Assembly: GCA_022842245.1 (NCBI GenBank) | Contig: JALHPZ010000002.1 | Coordinates: forward strand, 62,001 to 126,000 | DNA: 64,000 nt | Source of the DNA: Gemmataceae bacterium | GTDB taxonomy: Bacteria; Planctomycetota; Planctomycetia; Gemmatales; Gemmataceae | Reading direction: 5' to 3' | Shown: piece by piece, positions 33,100-44,000 of the stretch | Layout of the letters: every line of letters starts with the position of its first letter | Position numbering within the stretch: position 1 is the stretch's first letter | The notes under the pieces: model-generated | Told to the model about the DNA's origin: nothing | Seen by the model: the letters and a program-made list of their open reading frames with translations, nothing else | Databases searched by the model: none | Translations under genes and position numbers: made by a program

Positions 33100-34622
33100 T
33101 GCGTTCCCATTCCCAACGTCGCCCCGGCTACGTGCTCGTCGCCGTGCTCATGATCATCGTTGTGCTCTCGCTCGTCGCCTATCGTTTCGCGGATGCTATG
33201 GCGGGCGAACAGCAGGTGGCGTTCCGCGCCGGCGAGGCGGCGCAGGCGAAAGCGTTCGCCATTTCCGGCATCCACTATGCGATGGGAGTACTGGCGGACC
33301 CCGCGTCGATGTCGAACGTGTGCAACGACGACCCCTACGACAACTATGGCGCCTTCGCGAACATTCCGGTTTCGAACGACGGTCCGCGCGGCGGCGGCCG
33401 GTTCGCCATCGTCAGCGTCGCCGAGAACGAGGGAGGCGCGTCGTCGGACAAGTACATCCAGCGTTACGGCGTGACGGACGAGGCTGGAAAGATCAACCTG
33501 AACACGATGATGCGGATCGATTCGTCCGGGGAAGCCCTTCGGGCGATGCTGATCCTCCTGCCGAACATGAGCGAGGATGTCGCCGACGCGATCACCGACT
33601 GGCTCGATTCCGACGATGACCAGCGCGCCAGCGGTGCCGAATCGGCGGCCTATCCGAATTATCGACCGCGCAACGGACCGATCAACACGCTCGACGAACT
33701 GCTGCTGGTACGGGGCGTCACGACCGCCAATCTCTACGGCAACGACCGGAACCGGAACGGCGTGCAGGATGCCGACGAGGCTGACGGCAACGATTTTTCC
33801 CGCGGGTGGTCCGATTACCTCACCGTGTACGGGCACGAGTTGAATGTCGATTCCACCGGTCAGCCCCGACTTTACATCAACGATGCCGACCTGGCGACGA
33901 CGCACAAGAATCTGGCGGCGATTGTGGGCCAGGACCTGGCCGATTACACCATCGCGTACCGGATGTATTCGCAATCGTCGAGCCTGACGGCACCGTCCGG
34001 CAACACACGTACCGGCACGGCAGCGGATCTTCGCGCGGCTGTGGAGGCTTCACTGGCGAACCCCCGGGCCCGGCGGCAGGTGCGGAACTCCATGCTGGTG
34101 ATGGCGAATACGCGGGTGACACTCCCTCGGGCGTCGAATGCTCCGCAGAACCAACCCGACGTCGTGGTGAACTGCCCGCTGAACGACGCGACGTATTTGA
34201 AGTCGGTCCTGCCGACACTCATGGACAAAGTGACGGCGAAGAGCAACTACGAGTTGAACCCACGGATCAACGTGAATACCTGCCCACCGACACTGTTGCG
34301 GGTGCTGCCGGGCGTGACAGAGGAAGACGTGGCCGCATCGGTGGCGGCCCGGGTCAACCTCGACCCTCTCAGCCCGGAATACCGCACCGGCGCGTGGCTG
34401 CACACGCAGGCCGGCATGCGGCTGGAAATCTTCAAGGCGATCGAGACCTACATCACTGGCTACACGCAGATGTACCGCATTCAGTCGATCGGGTACTTCG
34501 CTCGCGGCGGTCCGGTGGCGCGCGTGGAAGCGGTGATTGACACGAACGGCGGCCAACCGCGCATCGTGTACTATCGCGACCTGACCGAACTCGGAGGCGG
34601 CTTCGCCCCGCCGCGCGAATAG
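33099..34622 (+). CDS. gspK: GspK-like tip pseudopilin
   Basis: A 507-residue protein with a type IV-like leader SQRRPG-YVLVAVLMIIVVLS. Like GspK it lacks the +5 Glu (Val instead), as is usual for the pilus-tip subunit. AGKINLNTMM, ITDWLDSDDDQ and INTLDELLLVRGVT match the GspK core with its helix-hairpin-helix (SAM-like) insert, and INVNTCPPTLLRVLPGVTEED is a second copy of that element. The start is either ATG 33099, overlapping the gspJ stop by one base, or GTG 33096. It caps the pseudopilus. Confidence 0.85.
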   Translation: MRSHSQRRPGYVLVAVLMIIVVLSLVAYRFADAMAGEQQVAFRAGEAAQAKAFAISGIHYAMGVLADPASMSNVCNDDPYDNYGAFANIPVSNDGPRGGGRFAIVSVAENEGGASSDKYIQRYGVTDEAGKINLNTMMRIDSSGEALRAMLILLPNMSEDVADAITDWLDSDDDQRASGAESAAYPNYRPRNGPINTLDELLLVRGVTTANLYGNDRNRNGVQDADEADGNDFSRGWSDYLTVYGHELNVDSTGQPRLYINDADLATTHKNLAAIVGQDLADYTIAYRMYSQSSSLTAPSGNTRTGTAADLRAAVEASLANPRARRQVRNSMLVMANTRVTLPRASNAPQNQPDVVVNCPLNDATYLKSVLPTLMDKVTAKSNYELNPRINVNTCPPTLLRVLPGVTEEDVAASVAARVNLDPLSPEYRTGAWLHTQAGMRLEIFKAIETYITGYTQMYRIQSIGYFARGGPVARVEAVIDTNGGQPRIVYYRDLTELGGGFAPPRE

Positions 34623-34652
34623 TATCGCCGAAATACCCAGGAGTTTTCCCCC

Positions 34653-36311
34653 GTGCCCCGTTTCCTCGCCATCGACGCCGACGCCCACGGACTGACCGTG
34701 GCGGCCGGGACCGTCCGCGGCGGTGCCGTTCTGTTGGAACGAGCGCCGCTCTGGTTGGACTCCCCGCAGCCGCTCGCGCCGTCCGGCGTGGCGGCGCTCG
34801 CGCCGCGCCTGGCCGAACTGTTGAAGTCGGCCGGCATCGCCCCGGCGCCCGTCCTGTTCGCCCTCGGCCGCGACAAAGTCGTGATGAAGGAGCTGAAACA
34901 TCCGCCGTCGGCACCGCAGGACGAGCCGGCGATCGTGCGATTCCAGGCGATGAAGGAATTCACGGAGTCGCCGGACGACGGCGTGCTGGACTATGTACCG
35001 TTGGGCGCGGAGGCGTCGGGTGAGCGGCGGTCGCTTGTGGCGTTCGTGAACAAGGACGTCTATGCCGCGGTGCAGGCGCTGTGCGACGGTTCCGGACTGA
35101 AGCTCGCCGTGGTATCGCCGCGACCGTTCGCGGCGGCGTCGGCGGCGGCGCGGGCGGTCACGACGGGTGCCATGCCGGTGCCGGATGTCGTGGACGCCGC
35201 GATCGCCGTGTTGACGCTGAACGAAACGTCGGGCGAGTTCGCGGTGGTGAAAAACGGAGTGATCCGGTTCTCGCGTCCGGTGTCGGCGATCGCGATGGCG
35301 AGCGAAGCGGCGCTGGTGGGGGCATTGCGGAACAACCTCGCGATGTACGCGGCCCAGTCGGGCGGCGACGCGGTGCAGGCGATCTACCTCGCGGAAGCGG
35401 ATGCAGGACTGACAGGTTGGTCAGGCCGGCTGGGCGCGTCGCTGCCGGTGCCGGTCTATCCGTTCGATCCGCTCGCAGGCTTCGTCGGCGTGGAGGCGAT
35501 ACCGCCGAAGCAGCGGGCACGGTTCGCCGGCGTCGTGGGGTTGCTGGCGGGTCAGGCGAAGTTCGGCCCTGCACCGATCAACTTCGCCCAGCCGCGCCAG
35601 CCCAAGGCCGCCGTCGACCCGAACCGGAACCGGAACGCCGTGGCGGTACTCGTCGGTCTCGTACTCCTCGCCGGCCTCGCACTTGGCGGTTACATCCTCG
35701 TCAGCAACTCGAACGCCATGACGGCGAACATGCGCCGGCAGGTCGAGGCCGTCAAGAAGCAGATCGAGGACGCCGAACCGAACGCGAAGCGCCTCGCCGC
35801 GGCCGAGGACTTCGAGAAGCGCGGCGTCGCCTGGATCGACGAACTCTACGACCTCTCCGTGCAGTTCCCGGATATCAACAAGATGAAAGTCACGTCGTTT
35901 GTCGGCACGGCGATCCCGCCGCCGACGGCGAAGGACAAGCAACGGCAGACCTTGTCAGCCGGGCCGGTCCCCCGCGCGAACGCGAACGTCATCGTGCCGG
36001 TGGCGAAGCTGCGGTTGCAGATCGCCTCCGAAAACGCGACGTTCCCCGAGGAACTGGTGCGGTCACTCTCGCGGGAATCGCGCTACTACTCCGGAGTGAA
36101 GATGACGACCGGACCGCTCCTGGCCGGCGGCGGATCCCGGACGCCGACGCAGCAGTTCATCGTCGACGCGCAGCTCGCCCATCGTTCACCAGCCGATTAT
36201 CTCGCCAAGCTCCGCGTGACGGTGCCGAAGCCGGCCGAGGCCGAACGGCCCGCCTCGCCCGTGCCCGACGATTTCCCCAACGGGTTCGACCCGGACGGAG
36301 GCAACCCGTGA
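34653..36311 (+). CDS. gspL: GspL-like PilM/PilN-type fusion
   Basis: A 552-residue protein. The N-terminal about 310 residues form an actin-like, PilM/GspL cytoplasmic domain (FLAIDADAHGLTVAAGTV, VVMKELKHPP, LVAFVNKDVYAAVQALC, MYAAQSGGDAVQAIYLAEAD). One TM helix (about residues 329-350, VAVLVGLVLLAGLALGGYIL) is followed by a coiled coil (MRRQVEAVKKQIEDAEPNAK) and a periplasmic PilN-like domain. This is GspL architecture. The start is GTG 34653, 30 bases after gspK. The end overlaps gspM by four bases (GTGA). Confidence 0.82.
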   Translation: MPRFLAIDADAHGLTVAAGTVRGGAVLLERAPLWLDSPQPLAPSGVAALAPRLAELLKSAGIAPAPVLFALGRDKVVMKELKHPPSAPQDEPAIVRFQAMKEFTESPDDGVLDYVPLGAEASGERRSLVAFVNKDVYAAVQALCDGSGLKLAVVSPRPFAAASAAARAVTTGAMPVPDVVDAAIAVLTLNETSGEFAVVKNGVIRFSRPVSAIAMASEAALVGALRNNLAMYAAQSGGDAVQAIYLAEADAGLTGWSGRLGASLPVPVYPFDPLAGFVGVEAIPPKQRARFAGVVGLLAGQAKFGPAPINFAQPRQPKAAVDPNRNRNAVAVLVGLVLLAGLALGGYILVSNSNAMTANMRRQVEAVKKQIEDAEPNAKRLAAAEDFEKRGVAWIDELYDLSVQFPDINKMKVTSFVGTAIPPPTAKDKQRQTLSAGPVPRANANVIVPVAKLRLQIASENATFPEELVRSLSRESRYYSGVKMTTGPLLAGGGSRTPTQQFIVDAQLAHRSPADYLAKLRVTVPKPAEAERPASPVPDDFPNGFDPDGGNP

Positions 36312-37795
36312 CCGCCCGCGAAAAGAAACTCCTCGCCGTCGTCGGCGTGATGGGCCTCCTCGGCGTCTTCTATGTCGGCTATGAGATGATTCTCAAGCCG
36401 ATTCAACGGAATCGCGACGAACAGGCCAAGCTCTTAGACGAACTTGACGACAAGCAGCGACTGCTCGACAAGATGGTGCTCGACCAGAAGCGCCTGACGA
36501 TCGCCAAGCGCCGCAGTTTGCCGGCCGACGTCGATGTTGCCAAGCGCGAATACGAGGCCGCGCTCGGCTACCTCCTGCGTTCCAACGGCGTGCCGCCCGG
36601 CTACACGATCGTGCCCAAGGACGCCGGCGACGTGCGCAGCATCCCCGACCTCGCCCCCAAACGGCCCGCTTACCAGCGCATCGGCTACGATCTGCGCATG
36701 CAGAAGGTCGACCTATCCACCGTCACGAAAGTGCTCAAGGCGTACTACGACCTGAACCTCCTGCACCAGATCACCGTGCTCGACATCAAGCGTGTCGAGA
36801 AGGAAGGCTCGTCCGGCGGATTCGCGCGGAAGGGCGGGGACCGCGCCGATCTCGAAGTGACACTCCACACCGAGGCGATTATCCTGGACGGTGCAGAACA
36901 GCGGCGGACGCTCCTGCCCGTACCAATCGCCTTTGCGGCTGCCGGTGGCATCGGCGGCTATCAGGCCGTGCTGCACCTGCCCGAAGCCGGCCGTGGCATC
37001 AAGACCCAACAGTTCCCATCCGTGCTGGCGGCCGGTGCCCGCGAATACCTCGTAATGCAAGCCCGCGATGTCTTCCACGGCCCGCTCCCTCCGCCGCCGC
37101 CGCCGCCGCCAGTCCGGATCGAAAAAGAAAATCCATTTACCGACCCACCCAAGGAAGACATCGCTCCGTACATCCGCCTGAACGCGATCACGACGAGTTC
37201 CACCGGCGTCAAGGAAGCCGTCGCCTGGGATATGGCCACGAATAACTACTACGAATTTAACCTGCGCGATGAGGACACCGCCTCGCCGGAATTCCAGTTC
37301 CTCAAGAAGTACCGGCTGGGCGAGAAGTGGAAGAACTTGGAGTACAACAGTTGGAAGCCGATATCGAAGGCCGAACCGTTCGTCATTGGCGAGGAAGGGA
37401 CGGCGACTCTTCGCAAATTCGTGTTCCTTGGGTACCACGAAGACGGCCTCGTGCTGAAGGAACTGGTCTCGGAAACGAAGGAGGAGCCGAAGGACGCCAA
37501 GGCTCCGGAACCGAAGAAGGGCGCGAAGGCGCCGGTACCGAATCGGTTCGACCGGTTTCTGACGCCGAAGCTGACGAACGAACAGATGGCACGGGTGTCG
37601 GCGATCGGTGGGTTGGCCATGACGAAACCGACGGTCGTTGAGAAGTATCACGTCTGGCGGCTGGGGACGACACTGGCGACCCTGGACGACAAAAAAGCGA
37701 TGACGGAAGCGGAGGCGAAGAAGTTGCTGGCCAAGGGGCCGGCGAAGGAACCGGCGGCGGCCGAGTTGGCACCGATGCCGCGGACGTCGAACTGA
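36308..37795 (+). CDS. gspM: GspM/PilO-like membrane protein
   Basis: A 495-residue protein starting at GTG 36308, overlapping the upstream stop by four bases. It has an N-terminal TM anchor (LLAVVGVMGLLGVFYVGYEM), a coiled coil (RNRDEQAKLLDELDDKQRLL), and a PilO/GspM-like ferredoxin-fold periplasmic domain. A proline stretch (PLPPPPPPPP, about 37088-37112) separates it from a second C-terminal domain without a recognised family. Canonical GspM is near 160 residues, so this is an extended form. Assignment rests on position after the GspL-like gene, topology and size of the first domain. Confidence 0.72.
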   Translation: MTAREKKLLAVVGVMGLLGVFYVGYEMILKPIQRNRDEQAKLLDELDDKQRLLDKMVLDQKRLTIAKRRSLPADVDVAKREYEAALGYLLRSNGVPPGYTIVPKDAGDVRSIPDLAPKRPAYQRIGYDLRMQKVDLSTVTKVLKAYYDLNLLHQITVLDIKRVEKEGSSGGFARKGGDRADLEVTLHTEAIILDGAEQRRTLLPVPIAFAAAGGIGGYQAVLHLPEAGRGIKTQQFPSVLAAGAREYLVMQARDVFHGPLPPPPPPPPVRIEKENPFTDPPKEDIAPYIRLNAITTSSTGVKEAVAWDMATNNYYEFNLRDEDTASPEFQFLKKYRLGEKWKNLEYNSWKPISKAEPFVIGEEGTATLRKFVFLGYHEDGLVLKELVSETKEEPKDAKAPEPKKGAKAPVPNRFDRFLTPKLTNEQMARVSAIGGLAMTKPTVVEKYHVWRLGTTLATLDDKKAMTEAEAKKLLAKGPAKEPAAAELAPMPRTSN

Positions 37796-37815
37796 GATTG
37801 GGAAAGCGGGATGGG

Positions 37816-37843
37816 ACGGGGCAAGCCGGGCGGCTTGCCCCGT
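37816..37843 (+). terminator. stem-loop after gspM
   Basis: ACGGGGCAAGCC (37816-37827) and GGCTTGCCCCGT (37832-37843) form a perfect 12-base stem with a GGGC loop, 20 bases after the gspM stop. The T tract is weak (TCGCGTTTG). The rest of the gap to gspD contains a small stem CGCGTC/GACGCG (37985-38000) in the presumed leader and nothing else recognisable. Confidence 0.6.
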
Positions 37844-38052
37844 TCGCGTTTGTGACGGCACCGAGGTAAACTCATCGGTTCGTCATTCGGATTAAAAATC
37901 GCGGACCAGTCCACATTTCGCTTGGCGTTCCGGGTAGTCTAAGGGTAGATACCGCCCGAATCCACGGACCGCGGATGAGGGCCTCGCGTCGGGGGACGCG
38001 CCGGTTCTCGGGGGCAGGATGCCGCACCGTGAGACACGTTGGGGGATTCTCG

Positions 38053-41000
38053 ATGAGCCAGCCAATCGCGCGGTCGTTCGGTCGCGTGCCGATGTGGAAG
38101 TTGCGGCGGTGGTTGCCGGCGGTGTTCGCGGCAGGCGTGGCCGTGCCGGCGTTTGCCCAGGCTCCCGTGCCGGAAACGAAGCCTGCGCCGGCGGTGCCGA
38201 ACAAACTTGCCGATGTGCCCAAGGCTCCCGAGGTGAAGGCGGAACTTCCCGAGAAGACCGTGTCGATGAACTTCTCCGCGACGCCGTGGAACCAGGTTCT
38301 CGACTGGTTCGCCAAGGAGAGCGGCCTCGTGATGATCGGCACCACGCTTCCCACGGGCAGCGTGACGATCAAGACCGATTCGAACAAGAAGTACACGATC
38401 CCGCAGGTCGTGGACCTTTTGAACCGCTCGCTGGCGCTGCAGAAATTCATCCTCCTGCGCATCGACTCGACGACGTTCACCCTCTGCCCGGCGGACGAGA
38501 AGATCCCCGACCAGTACATCCAGCGGATATCCAAGGAGGACCTGGCCAAGAAGGGCTTCACCGAACTGGTGCAGGTGGCGATCCAGCTCAAGACGCTGAA
38601 CGCCGAGGAAATCCTCGACCAGGTGAAGCAGCGCAAGGGCATCTTCGGCGACGTGAAGGCGATCGGTTCGAACCAGTTGCTCTTCACGGACACCGCGGGC
38701 AACATCCGCGTCATAATCGAAGACCTTCTGAAAAACGATAACGCCCACGGCGACTCGCTGACCTACACGTGCAAGTACATCCGCGCGTCGGAGGCGGCGG
38801 ACAACCTGACTAAGCTGCTCAGCGACGCGAGCACGAACGTGCAGGCCGTCACCCCGACACCCAGTTTCGGACAATTCGGCCCCGGCGGGTTCGACCCCCG
38901 GAGCATGCCGGGCGGCGGTTTCGATCCGCGGAGCAGCGGCCGCGACCGGAACACGATCTCCAGCCGGTTCCGCACCGTGCAGATCACGGTGCAGGAGAAG
39001 TTCAACACGATCATGATCACCGGTCCGTCCGACAAGCTCGCGACGGCGGAAAAGCTGCTGAAGGAGTTGGACGTTTCCCGGCCGGGGCAGAAGGAATACG
39101 TGCCCGGCGAGCCGTCGCTCAAGATCTACGCCGTGCCGGCGAAGAGCGCCGACGCACTCGCGAAAATCCTGAACGAGAGCTACGGCAGCTCGAAGCTCGT
39201 GCGGATCGCGGCCGTGCCGGGCAAGGACGAGATCATGGTCCTCGCGCCGATGTCGGATCATTTCGACATCGCGCTCAAGATCGGCGGCGGGAACGGCGGC
39301 GACGTCCGAACGGAAACGAAGGCGGAAGTGATCGAGATCACGTCCGGCCGCGATCCGAAGGAAATCGCCGACGGCATCAAACGCCTCCTCCCGGATACCA
39401 CCGGTAGCGGCGCGATCATCGACTCCCGGACGGACCCGACGCCCGCCCTGATCGTGAAGGGGACGGCGGCGCAGATCCAGGAAGTCCGGACGATGAAACA
39501 AGCCGTCGATCCTTCCGGGGGAACGACCGGGATCGGCGGGAACGTGCGCGTCATCAGCGTGGACGGCGCGAGCGCGGCGACGGTGGCGGAACTCCTCGCC
39601 GACACGCTCACGAAGATGGGCAAGCCGGTCGAGCTGCGCGGCGTGGAGCCGAAACCCGCGCCGATGCCCGCGCCCGCTCCGGCACCGCGCCCCGGCGCGA
39701 CGCCGCCTCCGCCCGAGCGCAAGAGCGGACTGACGCTGCCGCCAGACGGACCTCGCCAGGTGCGCGCCCAGATCGTGGACCCCGCCACCACGCCGAAGTC
39801 CGACCAGAAACCCGTGACCATCACCGTCATTGGCAGCAAGATCACGATCACGGGCGAAGACCCGGTGGCCGTGGAGACCGCCAGCCAACTCGCCCGTCTC
39901 GTGCTCAGCCAGGGTAAGGTCGTCGATGAGTCCCGTTTCGACGTCATCCGCCTGAAGAACGCGAGCGCCGAGGAGGCCGCCAAGGCGATTACCGAAGTGT
40001 TCAACGGCCCGCAACAGCCCCAACAACAGGGTGGCGGCGGGGGACGCGGCGGCGGTGGCGGCGGATTCAACCCGTTGCAACTCCTCGGCCAGTTCGCCGG
40101 CCTCGGCGCGACCGCGCCGGCCAACCCGAGCGCGAACCGCATCCGCGTCGTCGCCGAGAAGCAGAGCAACTCCATCATCGTCGTGAAAGCGTCGCCGCTA
40201 GATCTGCTCACCATCAAGAAACTTCTCGAGCGCGCCATCGACAGCACGCCCGACATCGATAGCGCCAACGCGATCAAGACCTGGATCATCCCGCTCCAGC
40301 ACCAGAACGTCGAGTCGATGGCTCAGACGCTCCAAAGCGTGTACGCGAACCTCACGCAGGCGCAGCGCGGCGGACGCAGCGCACAGGTTCAGGCGTTCCC
40401 GTTCCCGTTCCCAGGCGCGGGCGGGGCCGGCGCGAACCAGCAGACACCGCCGGCGCTCACCATCGGCACCGACTCCATCACGAACAGCATCGTTCTCAAT
40501 TGCAACGAGGCGATCTACCGCGACGTGGAGAAGACGATCAAGGACCTGGACGACGCGGCGAAGGATTCGACCGATATCGTCAAGGTCGTGTCGCTCGACG
40601 GCGTGGACCCGCTCATCGTGCAGCAGGCGATCGACGCCATGACGGGCACGACGCGCCCGACGACCGGCCAGAACCGCACCGGAGGCGGCTTCGGCGGCTT
40701 CGGCGGCGGCAGCCCGTTCGGGGGCGGCGGTTTCGGCGGGGGCGGCAGCCCGTTCGGTGGCGGCGGCTTCGGCGGAGGCGGCTTCGGCGGTGGAGGAACC
40801 CGAGGCTTCGGTGGATTCGGTGGTGGAGGGACCGGCGGCACACGCGGTTTCGGCGGGGGCAACACTGGCGGCGGTCGCGGCAACACCGGCGGCGGCACCC
40901 GTGGCGGCGGACGCGGCGGACGTAGCCAGAGATCGGACGACCCCAGCCTCGACGGCGGCGGAGGGCGCGATTTTTTTGAAGACCGGGACATGGATGTCCC

Positions 41001-44000
41001 TTCGGCCCGCTCGACGCTTTACGATCCTGAATCCGACCTGACCGAACGCGAACAACACGAGGCTCGCCTGCGCCAGGAGCAGGCCACAGTAGCCGTCCCG
41101 GCGACGCAACCGCAGCCGGGGCAAGTCAAGCCCGTCACCGGCCAACCGGGCCAGGGCCAACCTGCTCAGGGACAACCCAATCAACCGGTGCCGGAGATCG
41201 CCGCGCCGTCCGGCACTGTGCAGGTGCAGGTGATCGAAGGCACCAATCAAATGGTGATTCGCGCCCGCAATCAGGAAGACCTGAACAAGATCCTGAACCT
41301 CATCGAGTTCATCAAGAAGCAGATCCCGGGCTCGGAAATCGAGTTGAAGGTAGTACCCCTGAAGAATCAGGATGCGACCAGCCTTGTGAACCTGCTCAAC
41401 ACGCTCTTTTCGCGCGTCAACCTCGGCTTGAACACGACCTCGCTGGTCACGGGGCAGCAACGCACCGGCGGTTTCGGCGGCTTTGGAGGCTTCGGAGGCC
41501 AGCAAACGCAGGGGGCCGTTTCCATTGGCTCCGTGTTCATGCTGCCGCTGCCGCGACAGAACTCCATCATCGTCGCCACGCCCAAGGCGCAGATGGAGAA
41601 AATCCTCAAGGAGATCGAGCGGTTCGACGTGCCGAACACGCTCGCGCCGAAATCGTTCAGCCTGAAGCGAGGCTCGGCGCAAATCGTCGCCCAGCAGATC
41701 CAGAATTTCTTCAACCAGCGTTACCCGGGCGAATCGCTGCAGCAGAACCAGATCCGCGTGAGTTTCGACGCCAACACGAACACCGTGTTCGTGCAGGCCG
41801 GGGCCGCGGATATGAAGGACATCGAGGATTACATCCAGCAGATCGAGACCGGGACGAACGGCGCGATCAACGAGTTGAAGATCTTCCGGCTGAAGTACGG
41901 CTTTGCGGATGAAGTCTCGCAGATCCTCATCACGGCGCTGACGGGCGGCGTGCTGAATCCGGCCGTCTCCGCGACGAGCACCGGCGTGCCGGGCGGCGCG
42001 ACCGGGCAATCGCCGTTCGCCACGGGCGGCGGTGGTGGCGGGCTGAACCAGATTGGCGGGGGTGGCGGCCTGCAGCAGGGCGGCCTCGGCCAGCAAGGCG
42101 GCCTGGGTCAGCAGGGCGGCCTCGGAGCGAACCGCGCCGGGCAGACCGGTCTCACTACCAAGACCACCTCGCTGCGCTTCTACAGCGCCGTCGACGGCAA
42201 GATCACCGAGACCGGCTACCGCGAGGACGTGCATATCACCCCGTCCACCAGCATCAATGGCCTCGTCGTCTCCGCGCCGGAGAAGACGATGCGCCTCATT
42301 GAGAAGCTGCTCGAAGAACTGGACGTGCCCTCGGCCGCGAAGGCGGACGTGAAGGTCTTCACGCTCAAGAAGGCCGACGCGACCACCACGGCCACGCTGC
42401 TGACGAACCTCTTCGGTTCGCGTACCGCGGGCGGCGGGGTCGGTGGCGGCCTGAACCAATTGCTCGGCGGACAGGGTGGGCTTGGCGGACTCGGCGGCGG
42501 CAACCAGACCAATCGCCCGATCCTCACCCTCACCGGCGACGTGTCCGAAGGCGCCACCCTGCTGGACCTGCGCCTCTCCGTGGACACGCGCACGAACTCC
42601 ATCATCGTCGCCGGTGGCCAGAGCGACCTCGATACGATCCGCGCGATCGTCACGCGATTGGAAGACACCGAGGCGCAGCAACTCCAGACGAGGGTCTACA
42701 AGCTTCGCAATGCCGCCGCCGCGGACGTGTCGACGGCCGTGCTGACGTTCCTCCAGCAGAAAATCCAGCTCGAAACGAACGTGCAGGCCGCCGCGGCGTT
42801 CCAGCAACTCCAGCGGCAGGTGTTCATGCAACCGGAGCCGGTGTCGAACACAATCCTCATCGCGTCGAACCCGATCTACTTCCAGGAGATTGCGAACCTG
42901 ATCGAGAAGGTGGACGCGCCGCCTCTGCAGGTGTTTGTGCAGGTGCTCATCGCCGAAGTCCAGTTGCGGAACAACCAGGAATTCGGCGTGGAGGTCGGCC
43001 TGCAAAGCCCCGTCCTGTTCGCGCGGAGCCAGACGACGACCGGGCCGGGTACGCCGGGCTTTAATTTCAACACGACGGCCGCGCTGCCAAACGCCACCGT
43101 CGCCGATCGCGGCAACGTCGGATTCCAGGGTCTCGGCAATCTTGGTGTCGGCCGTTCCGGTTCCACCGGCGTCGGCGGGTTCGTCTTCTCCGCCGCCAGC
43201 GATACCTTCAGCCTGCTCATCCGGGCGCTGAAGGCGCAGAACCGCGTCGACGTGCTCAGCTATCCGCAGATGAGCCTCACCGACAACCAGACCGGCTTCT
43301 TCCAGGTCGGCCAGAACTTCCCGATCCCGACCGGCATCACGCAGAACGCGACGACCACCCAGCAGGGGGTCGAGTACATCCCGATCGGCATCACGCTCCG
43401 CGTGACGCCCCGCATCAATCCCGACGGCAAGGTGCTCATGCGCGTCGAACCGCAGATCACCAACCCCTCGCCGACGCTCATCAACGTCGGCAACGGGCAG
43501 ACCGCCACGGCCTTCGACACGCAAACCGTGCAGACGACAGTCCTCGCCTCCGACGGCGAAACGATTATCCTCGGCGGCCTCATCACCCGCCGCGACAATC
43601 GGGCCGAGAACAAGATTCCGGTCCTCGGCGACATCCCGTACCTCGGCAGCGCGTTCCGCTACCGCACGCAGGCGCAGGAACGGCGTGAGCTGATCTTCAT
43701 CGTCACGCCGCACATCCTGCGTTCGGAAGCCGACCGTGCCCGCATCGCGGCCGAGGAAGCCCGCAAGATGCACTGGTGTCTGCCGGAAGTTCAGGGCGTG
43801 CACAGCTACGGTGCCGACGTTCTGAGCGGTAAGAACCCTTACGAAGCACCGAGCGCGCCGGCGTTCGGCCTGCCGACCACGACGATGGTGCTTCCGAGCC
43901 AGGGTAACACGTCCTTGCCCGCGGGCGTCGCGCCGGATGGCATCGTTATCAGCCCGCCCGGCGTGAATCCGGAGCCGTTCCCGCAATCGCTGCCCGGCGG

